Source: Dryomyza anilis (lineage: Eukaryota > Arthropoda > Insecta > Diptera > Dryomyzidae). Taken from it: DNA of 64,000 nt. Every line of letters starts with the position of its first letter. Within the stretch, counting starts at the first letter, position 1. The DNA lies in contig OX638136.1 in assembly GCA_951804985.1 (NCBI GenBank), positions 7,319,852-7,383,851 of the forward strand. The letters are read 5' to 3'. Position numbers and translations under genes: made by a program. Of the stretch, positions 23,296 to 34,029 are shown in pieces. The notes below the pieces were generated by a model, which ran no database searches, had not been told where the DNA came from, and worked only from the letters and a program-made list of their open reading frames with translations.

Positions 23296-23383
23296 GTTTC
23301 ACCATACATCCAAATTTCATTAAATTCTGAGATGTTGCTGCCAAAATTTGATTTTTTTCGGTTAATTTGATATGGAATGACTC
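23296..23383 (+). repeat. Foldback arm-end fragment
   Basis: TTTCACCATACATCCAAATTTC to ATGGAATGACTCATA, matching the right arm end of the foldback elements at 32577 and 59937. It is joined directly to the copia LTR. Confidence 0.75.
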
Positions 23384-23745
23384 ATATGTTTGTTTGTTTG
23401 TGCGCTATGCAAACGTACACCTGTGCACGGAGTTTCTTAAAATTTTAAATATATATCCTACACACCCAGGAGAAGGTCACTACATAGTTTTCTTTGACCA
23501 CGCCACTTGTACGCCCATTTTTATTTTTGGTGTATAATTCAGATTCATAGCAAAACCACTGAATGTATTTTTCTTAAAATTTGCATTACTATGCTATAAA
23601 GTCCATGTAGTATCCTAAACTATATATAAACTAGATTGGGCAAAGGGGTGTGGCACCGCCCATAGAACCCAAAAATTCAGTACGCTATATCTCAGCACTA
23701 TAAAATCACTCCATATACTTTTATTCACAAAATATTTACGCTAGT
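23384..23745 (+). repeat. Dispersed repeat family D, copy 1
   Basis: Starts TGTTTGTTTGTGCGCTATGC and contains AAACGTACACCTGTGCAC, a CACGCC...ACGCCCATTTTTATT block and GGGGTGTGGCACCGCCCATAGAACCC. It occurs in both orientations in the window and is often found beside foldback arms. No ORF; class unassigned. Confidence 0.75.
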
Positions 23746-24270
23746 CATTTATAAAATAATTCTAATTTTAAATAATATTGTGTTTTTCAATATGTTTTGC
23801 GAAAACCTAAATAAAGTGGTGGCAACCCTGATATGATAAATTCAAATTAGAATTCACAATGGAATGGCGAATCGTCCCAAGACGAACCATTATGTGGCGA
23901 ACCGTTCCAAGGATGCACAAAATCGTGAACCGATATCGACGCAGGAGATTCTAAATAAATGACCTGATTGTAAAAATAGCATTAATATAAAAATGGCCTG
24001 AATATATTTAATCCAATTAAAATTAATATCAATGTAAAGCAAAATTTAACTGGTTTTACAAGATAAAGTGATGTAAAGGCATTAATTGTATGTTTTTAAA
24101 GTACTACTGCGTTTTAATCCTGCAAGAAAAATGTTTTGCAAATTATTTTTTTAATAATGATGCTAATCGATAGGTACTTTTAAAACAAACAAATAATACC
24201 TTTACATCACCATTTTAACTAATATCCAAATCATTAGAATTAACTAAATTGTACGGGTTTTCTTTCGATT
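23746..24270 (+). repeat. Dispersed repeat family E, copy 1
   Basis: TCATTTATAAAATAATTC, ATGGAATGGCGAATCGTCCC, CGTGAACCGATATCGACGCAGG and TGATGTAAAGGCATTAATTG in that order. Matched at 37092-37835, 51626-52177 and 60566-61275. Non-coding as far as I can see. Confidence 0.75.
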
Positions 24271-24280
24271 TCGATTTCTA

Positions 24281-25921
24281 TTGGAAAATTATAAGAGTAT
24301 ATTTTATTAAAATCTGCGTTTTCACAAATATGTGAACAATTACAATGAATTGGACAACTTTGTGGCAAACATTTTCGGGAATTATGGGATCGTGGGACTA
24401 GAAGCTCTTATTTGTCAGCGACACACATACGGCAAATTCCGTGAAACTCCAATTTCGTATTTTGTAGCAGCGCAGCGTCAACAGTGTTGATGTTGCGCAT
24501 TTTTGTTTAGTAGCGCAGTACTAAAAAGAAAGTACTTTACTTAACAATACTAATTATGTATATAATGGTATAATGTTTTTTATTTTTAATTTCTTATTGG
24601 CAAATAACTTACACATTTTAATAATTATTAAGGGTGTGTGTGAGTATGAATAAATTGCAGACTAAGCTAAACTTTGTAGCTACCTTTCGAGCAAACTAAA
24701 TTGGAAGACATCAAACAGACATATGATAATCGTTTTATTAGGGACTTTAACAATTACAGATTACTGAATGCCGATCGAATTAAAACCCGTACAATTTAGT
24801 TTAATCAGCAATTTAGTCGAACTCTCAATATGAAAAATATGCGTTTTAAAAATAGTACTTTTGTAATTCATAAAGGCGAAAAGTACGAACTTACGTTTTC
24901 TACGTTTTTCTTTTTTTAGTTTTTGGATAACATTTCACATCACCGTGTCTATTTTATTACATTAAAAATATAATAATTATTAAAATATAGATATTATTTA
25001 CATACAAAAAAGATTTCTGACATCGGTTTGGATTATTTTTATATTATTTTACAGATTATGCCCCTTTCAGTTTGTACGGCATTTTTAAAAATGATTTTTT
25101 TTTTTCTAAATGTGTGTGTATTTTATTTGCATACATAGTTATATTTTAGCATAAGAACTAAACATTTGAAAACAAGGGTAAATATCGAGTACGAGAAAAT
25201 AGCGATATTTTATATCACTAATTGGTACGCGCAAAGAAAAGTACAAACTTAACGTTTTCCCAACATTCTTCACAACAATTTGATCTTTGCGTTTCCTGGA
25301 ATTGTCATAAATGTTTTCGGCGCGTGTCAACCGCACGGCCGGACTATTGCTATGCGCAATTCGGACGCGCTCAAGTACAGCGCGCGAAGTTCACGAACTT
25401 ATTTCGTGGAATTGTTGCGACCTAACATTTTTGCAATAATCGTTAATTTACGCAATGTCGATTTAGTCGGAAAAGTATTTTCCTGCAACAAATCACATTC
25501 GCCATTTTCTTTTTGTCTTTTGTTGCTAGAAATATCCAAAAATGACACGGTATACTTGGAGAAAAACTATATTAAAAAATGTAAAGCCCTTTAGCATGAT
25601 AGTGGCGATATGTATATATTGTAATTACGCAAAAACAAAATGTTACTTTATACATCATTAATAGTTAGTAATAATTTTTAGTACTTCGCTACTAAACAAA
25701 AATGCGCAACATCAACACTGTTGACGCTGCGCTGTTTCAAAATACGAAATATGAGTTTCACGGAATTTGCCGTATGTGTGTCGCTGACAAAAAAGATCTT
25801 CGATTCCCACGATCCCATAATTCCCGAAAATGTTTGCCACAAAGTTGTCCAATTCATTGTAATTGTTCACATATTTGTGAAAACGCAGATTTTAATAAAA
25901 TATACTCTTATAATTTTCCAA
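24281..25921. mobile_element. 1.64-kb TIR element with TA duplication (copy A)
   Basis: Begins TTGGAAAATTATAAGAGTAT and ends with its complement, with arms matching for about 250 bp (24281-24530 against 25676-25921). TA lies on both sides (24279-24280, 25922-25923). The interior has no transposase-like ORF and holds a palindromic MITE-like insert and a GC-richer stretch near 25300-25400. A non-autonomous DNA transposon with TA target preference is the simplest reading; the superfamily is unassigned. Confidence 0.72.
24631..24828. mobile_element. MITE-like palindrome (copy A), nested
   Basis: AGGGTGTGTGTGAGTATGA at the left and ATTTAGTTTAATCAGCAATTTAGTCGAACTC at the right, related to the better kept element at 34030-34197. 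Its right end lacks the terminal ACACCCT. Confidence 0.65.
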
Positions 25922-26286
25922 TAGCAATGATATATTTTCATTAAAATGTATATAACAACAAAAATTCCAGAAAATGTGGGATTTTACGACTTTAATATTG
26001 TAACCCTTATTTTTTGACAAATTACAAAAATAAATGAATGCCAAAAAATGAATGCATTCATTGTTTTTTGAATTCTTTTTTGCCAGACTGAAATGAATGC
26101 ATTCTTTGATGAATGAATTCATTTCGAAGGCCATCTGATTGGGTATTCAAGCGTTTGAATTCCCATTCTTTTGACAAAAATGAATGCATTCATTTTGAAT
26201 TCCCATTCATTTGAGTACAAAAGAATTAAATAATGCATTATTTAACAACTCTGGTCTCAAGAATGTATTCATGAGTTAAGCAAAGG

Positions 26287-26517
26287 ACGAAATGGAGAAC
26301 AACACAACGACATTTGTCACCCGGTGATTTAGTTATCATTCGCGTTGAGAATACCCCACCAAAATTGTGGAAGACTGGACGACTTATTAAGTCTTTTCCG
26401 GGAACAGATGGCCTCGTGCGAAATGTTAGTATTAGAACGAGTGGAAAATCAATTAACTCGGGATATATCAAACGACCTGTGCAAATATTGTGTACACATT
26501 ATATCATATTATCTTAA
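26287..26517 (+). pseudogene. BEL/Pao Pol C-terminal remnant (DUF5641-like), copy A
   Basis: An open frame of about 75 codons without a proper ATG. It reads KWRTTQRHLSPGDLVII, then ENTPPKLW, GRLIKSFPG, DGLVR and RPVQIL. This matches the DUF5641 module at the C-terminus of BEL/Pao polyproteins (GDLV, EN.PP..W..GRI, PG.DG.VR, RPV.KL). The rest of the element is not found here. The module is identical in copy B, including the stop after about 68 codons of match. It is probably a dead fragment carried by the duplication. Confidence 0.7.
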
Positions 26518-26542
26518 AATAATTCCCCGTAGTAGAACGCTT

Positions 26543-26630
26543 TCCCGTGTAGTGAGTTTCGGTGTGGTGAGTTTATGTGTGGTGAGTTTCGAGATGGTGA
26601 GTTTTGGTGTGGTAAGATTAAGGAAGATGA
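26543..26630. repeat. GTGTGGTGAGTTT minisatellite, block 1
   Basis: Five or so imperfect units of about 17 bp (GTGTGGTGAGTTTNN). Confidence 0.75.
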
Positions 26631-26664
26631 GTAACAATCAATTTTAAAGTTGAGGTGAAATCGA

Positions 26665-27025
26665 TCATTACGGCTGATATAAAGCGTACTGAATTTGTGG
26701 ATTCCACTCCCCTTTGCCTAATATTGTTTATTTCTGGTTTAAGATATTGCATGGACTTTATATCATAGTAATACAAGTTTTCAAAAAAATACGTTCAGTG
26801 ATTTTTCTATGAATCTGAACTGTACACCAAAAATAAAAATGGGTGTAAAAGTGGGCGTTGTCAACGAAAACTATATAGTGACCTATATAGTGACCTTCTC
26901 CTGGGTCTCTAGGATATATATTCCAAATTTTAAGGAAATCTGAGCACAGGTGTACGTTTGCATAGAGCACAAACAAACAAACGGAAAATGATTTTCATAT
27001 ATATATGTAGACTAGCTGGACCCGT
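26665..27025 (-). repeat. Dispersed repeat family D, copy 2
   Basis: Reverse copy, from GTGGATTCCACTCCCCTTTGC to CAAACAAACAAACGG. The block CTATATAGTGAC is repeated once inside it. Confidence 0.72.
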
Positions 27026-27184
27026 TCACCACTCGTGCAAAGAGTTTATGAATGCAAGGATATAGATGTGATATAATAGTGATTTTATTAATATAAAGAG
27101 CATTTTGATTATTTATATCAGGGACTCATGCTTCGCTGTGGACGTTTTTTATTAGTGTTATAAATGTAGTAACCAAAACAAAAA

Positions 27185-27330
27185 TAATTCCCCGTAGTAG
27201 AACGCTTTCCCGTAAAATTCTTCCCAGTAGTGTTTTTCCAGTAGAAGTTTTAGTGTGGTGAGTTTTAGTGTGATGAATTTAGTGTGGTGAGGTTATGTGT
27301 GGTGATTTTATGCGTGGTGAGATTAAAGTT
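27185..27330. repeat. GTGTGGTGAG minisatellite, block 2
   Basis: AATTCCCCGTAGTAGAACGC followed by imperfect GTGTGGTGAG units. The reverse complement of the same block is at 36790-36930, and copy B (54856-55015) has an additional unit. Confidence 0.72.
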
Positions 27331-27334
27331 GAGT

Positions 27335-27346
27335 TAAGTTTAAAGT
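27335..27346. repeat. SINE target-site duplication, left
   Basis: TAAGTTTAAAGT, repeated exactly at 27655-27666. The empty site TGAGTTTAAAGT is at 55022-55033 in copy B. Confidence 0.88.
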
Positions 27347-27654
27347 AGCCGCGGTAGCTCAGTGGTTAGTGCGTTGGACTGCGAGTCGAAAGGTCCCCGG
27401 TTCAAGCCTGGACTGGGGCTAACAACATCTTTTCATAGAAACATTTTTCTATACCGCGCTACCTCTCGTCAGTAAATGGCAAACCTACGAGAGTAAAACC
27501 ATTGCCTATGAAAAGCTCTCACCCGCCGTTCGGATTCGGCAATAAACTGTAGGTCCCACCACTTTGAGTACAAATATAACACGCACAGCTCAAAATGGTG
27601 AGAGAGCTCGGCCGAAGTTCTGTACAGGACTGTAGCGCCAAACTATTATTATTA
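27347..27654 (+). mobile_element. tRNA-derived SINE
   Basis: About 308 bp. The head is tRNA-like (GCCGCGGTAGCTCAGTGG...), with a pol III A box TAGCTCAGTGG at 27355-27365 and a B box GGTTCAAGCC at 27399-27408. A tRNA-unrelated body and an (ATT)n tail follow. The anticodon stem has a mismatch and the acceptor arm does not close well, so it is not a tRNA gene. A 12-bp direct repeat flanks it. Pol III would transcribe it and a LINE would supply the reverse transcriptase. It is absent from the duplicate. Confidence 0.88.
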
Positions 27655-27687
27655 TAAGTTTAAAGTTGAGTTGAAATCGATATCATT

Positions 27688-28015
27688 ACGGCTGATATGA
27701 AGCGTACTGAATTTTCGGGTTATATTGGAGGTGCCACTCCCTTTTCACCAATATGATTTATTTCTGGTTTAGGATACTGCGTGGACTTTATATCATAGTA
27801 ATGCAAATTTACAAAAAAATACGTTCAGTGATTTTGCTATGAATCTGAATTTTACACCAATAATAAAAATTGGTCAACGAAAACTATATAGTGACCTTCT
27901 CCTAAGTCTGTAGGATATATATTCCAAATTTTAACTAAATCCGTGCACAGGTGTACGTTTGCATAGCGCACAAACAAACAATTGGATATTGTGTTTTATA
28001 TATATAGACAACAAA
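27688..28015 (-). repeat. Dispersed repeat family D, copy 3
   Basis: Reverse copy from CTGATATGAAGCGTACTG to CAAACAAACAATTGG. It lacks the GTGGGCG block that the matching copy at 55050 keeps. Confidence 0.72.
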
Positions 28016-28796
28016 AATACGGTGATACGTTAATGCAAATAAGAATTTAATAAAAATTTCTAAAATAGTATTGACTACTTTTTTTATGCCCACACGAAAA
28101 GATCATGTTTCCTTCGTTCGCGTATTTTCTAACAAAAAATGTGGTTCAACTATTTGAACAACTATACCACTTTTCAAGAAAAAAACACATACTACAATTT
28201 ACAAAAAAAAAAAAAAAAAAAATTGAAACAACAATATTTTATCCTCGCCTTTTCAACAAATTCGCGCTCTTTTTATATATTGCAAAAAATGTTACCAATG
28301 CATGAATTTGCAATTTTCAAAAATAATCTACAATTTATTTGATTCCAATGCAGGAAAATCTGGTCCAAACACACGAATTTCCTAAAAACCACTACGAACA
28401 ACCAAATTGTTTTAAAAATTGTTGCTAATCCGTTTTGGAGCACTTATAAATTTTTGCAGACATGATAGTGGTCACAATTAAGGAACTGCCATCTCCGTTA
28501 CAGATTTCCAACTGTTCCAAAATCAGAAAAAATGTGGCCAAAATTCGTTGATGGAAGGATAAACATTTTCTGGGGTCATATGCCATATGTATTCTAAAGA
28601 GGTTTTTTTTAACTTTTTGATATCAAAATCAAGTTTGTAGCTGCTGTGCTACTCCTGGAATTCAATGAATCCTCCAGTGGAGCATTCAAGGAATTGTAGA
28701 AGTAGCCGTACAGTTACAGTTTTGGTTTTAAAGTCAAACATTTTTAAATCACCCCTTAACAGGATTCCACAGGTGGCATCTCTGCATAGCTTCCAA
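28016..28796. other. Non-coding repeat-derived sequence (copy A)
   Basis: No convincing gene. It contains a 20-base A run (about 28201-28220). An AGTAGCCGTACAGTTACAG to GGTGGCATCTCTGCA stretch (28690-28790) recurs inverted at about 40940-41035. The whole segment is duplicated at 55401-56180. Confidence 0.6.
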
Positions 28797-28880
28797 TTCT
28801 ACAAATTCGTGAACCGATATCGATGCAGGAGATTCTAAATAAATGGCCTGAATATAAAAATAGCATTAATATAAAAATCA
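28797..28880 (+). repeat. Dispersed repeat family E, short fragment
   Basis: CGTGAACCGATATCGATGCAGG to GCATTAATATAAAAAT, matching part of family E. Confidence 0.7.
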
Positions 28881-29078
28881 ATTCTCGACTGACGATACGT
28901 ACATATTAAAAAAATTGTATCATTTAAAAATTCGTAAAATATTAAGAAATGGAAACACTCTTATTGCATGACGACGTAGAAATGGGTTGTGACGACGCGT
29001 CGAGGGCACTCATTTTTTTTAACAATTTACTTTACCTATATTTTAAAATAAAATTCGATATCTTGTCTCTAAGGCAGC

Positions 29079-29215
29079 TGCTGTTATTGTTGTTCATCTT
29101 GCTGTTGTTCGGGCAGCTGGTGTTGTTGTTGTCTATACTGTTGCAATGGTTGTTGAAGTTGCTGTTGTTCGAAGTATTGTTATTGTTAATATTGTTGTTG
29201 ATGTTATTATTATTG
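29079..29215. repeat. CTG/TTG trinucleotide-rich tract
   Basis: Irregular CTG, TTG and ATT triplets at the 3' end of the Gln-rich pseudogene (CAG/CAA/AAT on its strand). Copy B has one extra TTG triplet. Confidence 0.8.
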
Positions 29216-29596
29216 CGGCATCAGCTGGGTCTGCCGCCAGCTTCAACTTATTAAAGTACTCCTCCGATTTCTGATGGCGTTTAGATGATTTAGCCTGCAG
29301 TCCTTGTGTGTACTGTCCTTTGTTGCGCCGCCACTGTTGGCGCTGCTGTTGCCATTGTTTTTGGCCCCGGTTTTCGTTATTCCGATTTTTCCAGGGTGCT
29401 TGGTTCCCATGGCTTTGCCACTGTTTACGCTGCGGCTGCCGTAGATGCTGTTGCCAGTGTTGTTGTCCCCGCTGATTGTAATTGCCTTGCCACTGGCGTG
29501 GCTGCTGACGTTGCCGCGCTAAGCGCTGTGATTCAGCGTCTAACAGGCACTGTTGCATTGTGCAAATGGTTTCCAAACGTCAAAAGGATACGCCAT
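29133..29596 (-). pseudogene. Gln/Trp/Arg-rich protein gene, copy A, broken
   Basis: The start ATG (29596) is followed by the first five codons (MAYPF), then a 55-bp deletion relative to copy B that shifts the frame. The original frame resumes at about 29576 and stays open through a Q/W/R-rich stretch (QWQ, QQHW, RKQW repeats), KQWQQQRQQWRR, then SEEYFNKLKLAADP, before running into a CAA/CAG and AAT repeat tract. No introns are seen. I do not recognise the protein. The W-Q-R repeats look compositional rather than a fold. An intronless retrocopy of a host gene is one possibility; no poly(A) tail was found to confirm it. Confidence 0.55.
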
Positions 29597-30185
29597 TTTT
29601 TCTAAACAATTATTCGTAATTAAGTCAAACAATACAATATTGTAGACAACCTATCCAAATATTATCGGAATAATTCGTTTACTGATTTTAAAAAAGACGC
29701 TTAGAGAGAGCGTTGCCATCTGCAGAGAACCTTTTGTAATTATTTTTATTATCCGAACTTTTACTACTACACTCTGAAGAAAATGTCCCTTTCAGTGAAT
29801 ATTTTTTATTTTAAACCTTTTTTTGTAACAGTACCAATAATACAAATTCACTTTCTCTAAAAAAAAATATACCTATTTTTTAAATGATTTTTTGGAATGT
29901 TACATTATGTTACATTTTTTTGGTGTATTTTTTAAAAATTTTCACAAATGTTAAATTTAATATTACATTTAATGTTTTCGAAAAAATATAACATATACTA
30001 CCGTAAACCACACATATACACACATACCAAAAAATACTTTACGTATATATAACAATTGATATTAATATAATACAGACGGTTTGCCATTCCATGTTGAATT
30101 TTATTCAAAAAATTTTGAGAAATTGAATAGAATGGAGAAACGACAAAGATGCAGAGATGCAACGTAATTCAAGAAAATGTATTTG
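29597..30185. other. A+T-rich spacer without recognised genes (copy A)
   Basis: Low-complexity T-rich and A-rich DNA, duplicated at 57049-57615. I see no coding or structural feature. Confidence 0.6.
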
Positions 30186-30188
30186 TAA

Positions 30189-30790
30189 TAGAATGTGAGC
30201 GGGATTGGACCACGGGGCGTGGCACCTCCCACATAACCAAAACATTTAAATTGCTATAACTCCTCCTAACAGTAGAGTTATAAAAATCGAACCAAATGTT
30301 CATATTTAAAACTCCAATAGCCACGTAGAATATGGGCGGGATTGGACCACGGGGCGTGGCACCTCCCATATAACCAACACATTAAAATTGCCAAAAACTT
30401 GACATACTAATAGTAGAGCTATAAAAAGCGAACCAAATGTTCATATTTAAAATTCCAATCGTCACGTAGAATATGGGCGAGATTGGACCACGGGGCCTAG
30501 CACCTCCCATATAATCAAAACTTTAAAATTGGTATAATTCCTGACATACTTTGAGTAGAGTTATAAAAATCGAACCAAATGTTCATATTTAAAACTCCAA
30601 TCGTCACGTAGAATGTGGGCGAGATTGGACCACGGGGCGTGGCAGATCCCATATAACCAAAACATTAAAATTAATAAAACTCCTGACCTACTATGAGCAG
30701 AGTTGTAAAAATCGAAACAAATGATCATATTAAACATTGTAATCTTCACGTAGAAAGTGAACGGAATTGGACAAAGGGAGTGGCACGTGT
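30189..30790. repeat. GGGCGGGATTGGACCACGGGG tandem repeat (copy A)
   Basis: Four units of about 141 bp (starting near 30189, 30329, 30470 and 30612), then a diverged fifth (GAACGGAATTGGACAAAGGG). Each unit carries GGGGCGTGGCACCTCCCATAT and AAATGTTCATATTTAAAACTCC. Copy B has only about two units, so the array expanded or contracted after duplication. Confidence 0.85.
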
Positions 30791-31215
30791 GCGAGCGACG
30801 TAGGCACTAAAAAGGGGCAAAAGGGCCGTAATTTAAAAAGATATAACTTTGCATTTACAAAAACTTATAACGGGCAACGCTGTGAACGGATCCACCTAGT
30901 AATTTGTATAATTAAATATAAAAATGAATGATTTTCAGTATATTTCTGTTTGAAAGTATTATATTAAATGTGCCAATTTACGAATGATTGTAAAGGGTGT
31001 ATGATGATAATTAAAGGTGTGCGATTTTTTCTAAAATTTGAAGACAAAATTCAAATATTGAGTTTTCACTCGATCGCTGTTAGATAATCGGAATTCGGTA
31101 ATATCAGTAGATCTTTTTGTTTACTATCATAAAATACATTAAAATTGGTTCCATGGTTTGAATAGAATCGTTTTACTATTATTTATAATTTAAACCTTTT
31201 TATAAATGTATATCT
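30791..31215. other. Spacer, no gene seen (copy A)
   Basis: Duplicated at 58071-58610. Copy B has about 96 bp more (58434-58529). Confidence 0.6.
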
Positions 31216-32577
31216 ATATATGAGTCATTCCATATCAAATCAACCGAGTGATTGGCAGCACCATCTCAGAATTTGATGAAATTTGGAAGTATAGTGAAAC
31301 AACATAAAACTAAGAAATTGGCCAAAATTCAGCTACCCAGATAATGTGGTTTCAGGGATTTGGTGGTTTAAATTTTGAAAAAATTGTATATAAATCACAA
31401 AGGTGGTTCTAATCAATTGAACGTAACTTAAGCTGTAGTGAACCAAAAAGAAAAATACAAAGGTCTCATTTTAATGATAATAAAATTTCCAAAAAGATGT
31501 CTTACAATAACCAAACGATGTTGCTTTAATAGTGGTCACTTTTAAACAAAGTATATTTTAAAAGGACATATTTTAAAAAGCAAACTTTTTAAATTAATAT
31601 ATGTTCAAGGTTGTTGTTATGTATAAAAATGTTGTAGAATGTTGAAAATTTTGTTTTTTTTATATTTCAATATTTTTTTTTTTGTTATTTTATAAAATAC
31701 ATGCTGCTCAGTAACCAATTATTCTGCCCTACACTTATTTTGGTCTAGTTAAACATGCAACATTTAATAGATGTATTTTATCTGCTGATTCTGAAAATGG
31801 CATTTTTTTGTCAAATTTTGGATATAGCCCATTTCATGGGAAAATTGACTATATCTCAAAAACTAGGGTACATTTGAGCTTTGGCACTATTCGGAATCAG
31901 CGACCCAAATGTATTTAAAAAAGACTCCAACTTTAACTAGACCAAAAATCTGTACTACAGAGTAATTTTTTACTGAGCATGTATGTCATAAAATAACAAA
32001 AAAAAATATTTAAATAACAAAAAAAAAAATATTGAAATATGAAAAAAAAAATGTTTTTTTCATACAAAATTTTCAAAATGCTACACCATTTTTATACATA
32101 ATTTCGGAACCCGTAATTTTACCACTCTAGTTAAAATCGTAAATAATAGATAAAAAGACAACCTTGAACATATATTAATTTAAAAAATTTAAAAAGGTTG
32201 CTTTTTGAGATATGTCCTTTTGAAATATACTTTGTTTAAAACTGACTACTATTACACCAAAATGGTATGATATTCTAAGACATCTTTTTTGTAATTTTAT
32301 TATCTTTAAAATGAGACCTTTGTATTTCATTTTGGTTCACTACAGCTTAAGTTACGTTCAATTGATTAGCACCATCTTTGTGACTTTTATACAGTTTTTT
32401 TTTTTTAAATTTTAAAGCACCAAATCTCTTATACCACATCATCTGTGAATCTAAAATTTGGCTAATATCTTAATTCTATGTTGTTTCACCATACTTCCAA
32501 ATTTCATTAAATTCTAAGATGTTGCTGCTAAAATTTGATTTTTTTCGGTTGATTTGATGTGGAATGACTCATATATA
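31216..32577. mobile_element. Foldback-type element (copy A)
   Basis: A long inverted repeat almost to its centre. It begins TATATATGAGTCATTCCATA and ends with the diverged complement; each arm is about 550-600 bp. Matching inner landmarks include AAGATGTCTTA..., CTACAGCTTAAGTTACGTTC and ATTTTGGTCTAGTTAAA. The central loop carries CCCATTTCATGGGAAAATTG and TTTGAGCTTTGGC. No transposase. Arm fragments occur at 23296, 51176 and 41244. Confidence 0.8.
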
Positions 32578-32855
32578 AAACTCATTTTCCGTTTGTTTGT
32601 TTGTGCGCTATGCAAACGTACACCTGTGCACGGCGTTTCTTAAAATTTTAAATATATATCATACAGACCCAGAAGAAGGTCACTACATAGTTTTCGTTGA
32701 CCACGCCTACTTTTACGACCATTTTTATTTTTTGGTGTATATTTCAGATTCATAGCAAAACCACTGAATGTATTTTTCTGACAATTTGCATTACTATGCT
32801 ATAAACTAGATTGTGAAAGGGGTGTGGCACCGCCCATAGAACCCAAAAATTCAGA
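32578..32855 (+). repeat. Dispersed repeat family D, copy 4
   Basis: Abuts the right end of the foldback element, as family D copy 1 abuts the foldback fragment at 23383. It stops at AACCCAAAAATTCAG, where the single-copy segment begins. Confidence 0.72.
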
Positions 32856-33150
32856 AGGACAAATTTTCTGTTCACCATTTTTATTACAGAGTAGCTTAAT
32901 TCCTAGAAATACTATTTTTTTTTTTCAGTTAATTTTTTCGACATAACAAATTTGCATCTTGTTTACTTTACAATCGTTTTATCTGATTTCGCTTTATCCT
33001 CCAAAAAAATACAATACATAGAATGTATATATTTATATCGTTTCGACTCCTGTCTCCTGCTACTAATACCACTCCCCAACCACATTTATTCAAAACCAAT
33101 TTAGCTGCTTAATTATAATCAGTAAATGTTCTTCGATGGCATCAACGTAC

Positions 33151-33290
33151 CTGGTAGACTGAGTTTGTTGAATTGACACACTCCCCACTCAACTCGGCAA
33201 ATATTCCCATTGGTTTGGTATACAAAATTTGCCATATATAGCATGTGTCTTGACTTTGTGCGTTGTTCTGAGTTGATATTGTTCCCAGAG
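33151..33290 (-). CDS. Possible internal exon of an unrecognised gene
   Basis: On the minus strand a strong acceptor (TTTCTCCCGCACAG, pyrimidine-rich) is followed by 140 bp open in one frame. Then comes a strong donor (CCAG joined to GTACGT). The frame reads SGNNINSEQR near its start and YQTNGNICRVEWGVCQF near its end, with two Cys and a balanced composition. The other two frames have stops or are ordinary. I recognise no family, and no partner exons are identified. It lies in the only non-duplicated part of the block. A chance acceptor-donor pair around 46 open codons cannot be excluded. Confidence 0.35.
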
Positions 33291-33720
33291 CTGTGCGGGA
33301 GAAATTAAAAAATAATATAATGAGTTTTGTGGATTGACATTTATTAAATACACAAACATATATTTATATAAAAATAATTTCTGATTAATTCGGAGGGGTT
33401 TTTGAATAGAAGTAACAAAGCACAGTATATTTTTTAGACGCAATAAGTGATTAAAAATGTTTATAAATTATTATGGATATTTATATTTATTGATATTTAT
33501 ACTTTAACCCTGCACAACACAACTGCAAATAACACCCCAAGCAAAAATTTATTAGGAATTGAATACTAGAAATTTGAATACTCGCAGTGAAAACTAGTTG
33601 AAACCTTGTCGGAGGAAAAAAAAGTTCTAAAATCCAGAAAGAATCAAGAAGTATACGGTGTTAATATACAGCTAATCCGAAAAATCATTAATTTCTAGAA
33701 AAGGATTTACTTAGTTGTCA

Positions 33721-33826
33721 AAAAAGTAACTAAGTAGAATAAGTCTTGAATTCAGTTATTAATTTATTAGGTATAAACAAAGTAACTAAGTAGAATTATT
33801 CTTGAATTCAGTTATTAATTAATATA
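33721..33826. repeat. Short tandem duplication
   Basis: AAAGTAACTAAGTAGAATAAGTCTTGAATTCAGTTATTAATT and a second, diverged copy directly after it (period about 57 bp). Confidence 0.8.
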
Positions 33827-34029
33827 TATAAAAAAATTTGTTGTTTTTTTTTCGTTCCAAAATTTAATGACCACGTGTTCGTATAGTTGTTTTTTCGATC
33901 TTGCTTTATCGCTGTTATATTTTGTTTTGCGTTGTCCATCTGTCAGCGCCAACTGTTTGTTTGTGTGTCTGTCTGTCTGATGCAAACATTGTACATCATG
34001 CCATCTGCAATCCAGACTAATTGTACTTA

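Noticed and set aside
27350..27422. tRNA gene
   Set aside because: A and B boxes are present but the anticodon stem has a mismatch, the acceptor ends do not pair properly, and it continues into a SINE body with an (ATT)n tail and a 12-bp target duplication.
28949..29254. Leu-rich membrane-protein-like frame
   Set aside because: Produced by CTG/TTG triplets on the strand opposite the Gln-rich pseudogene; no other support.
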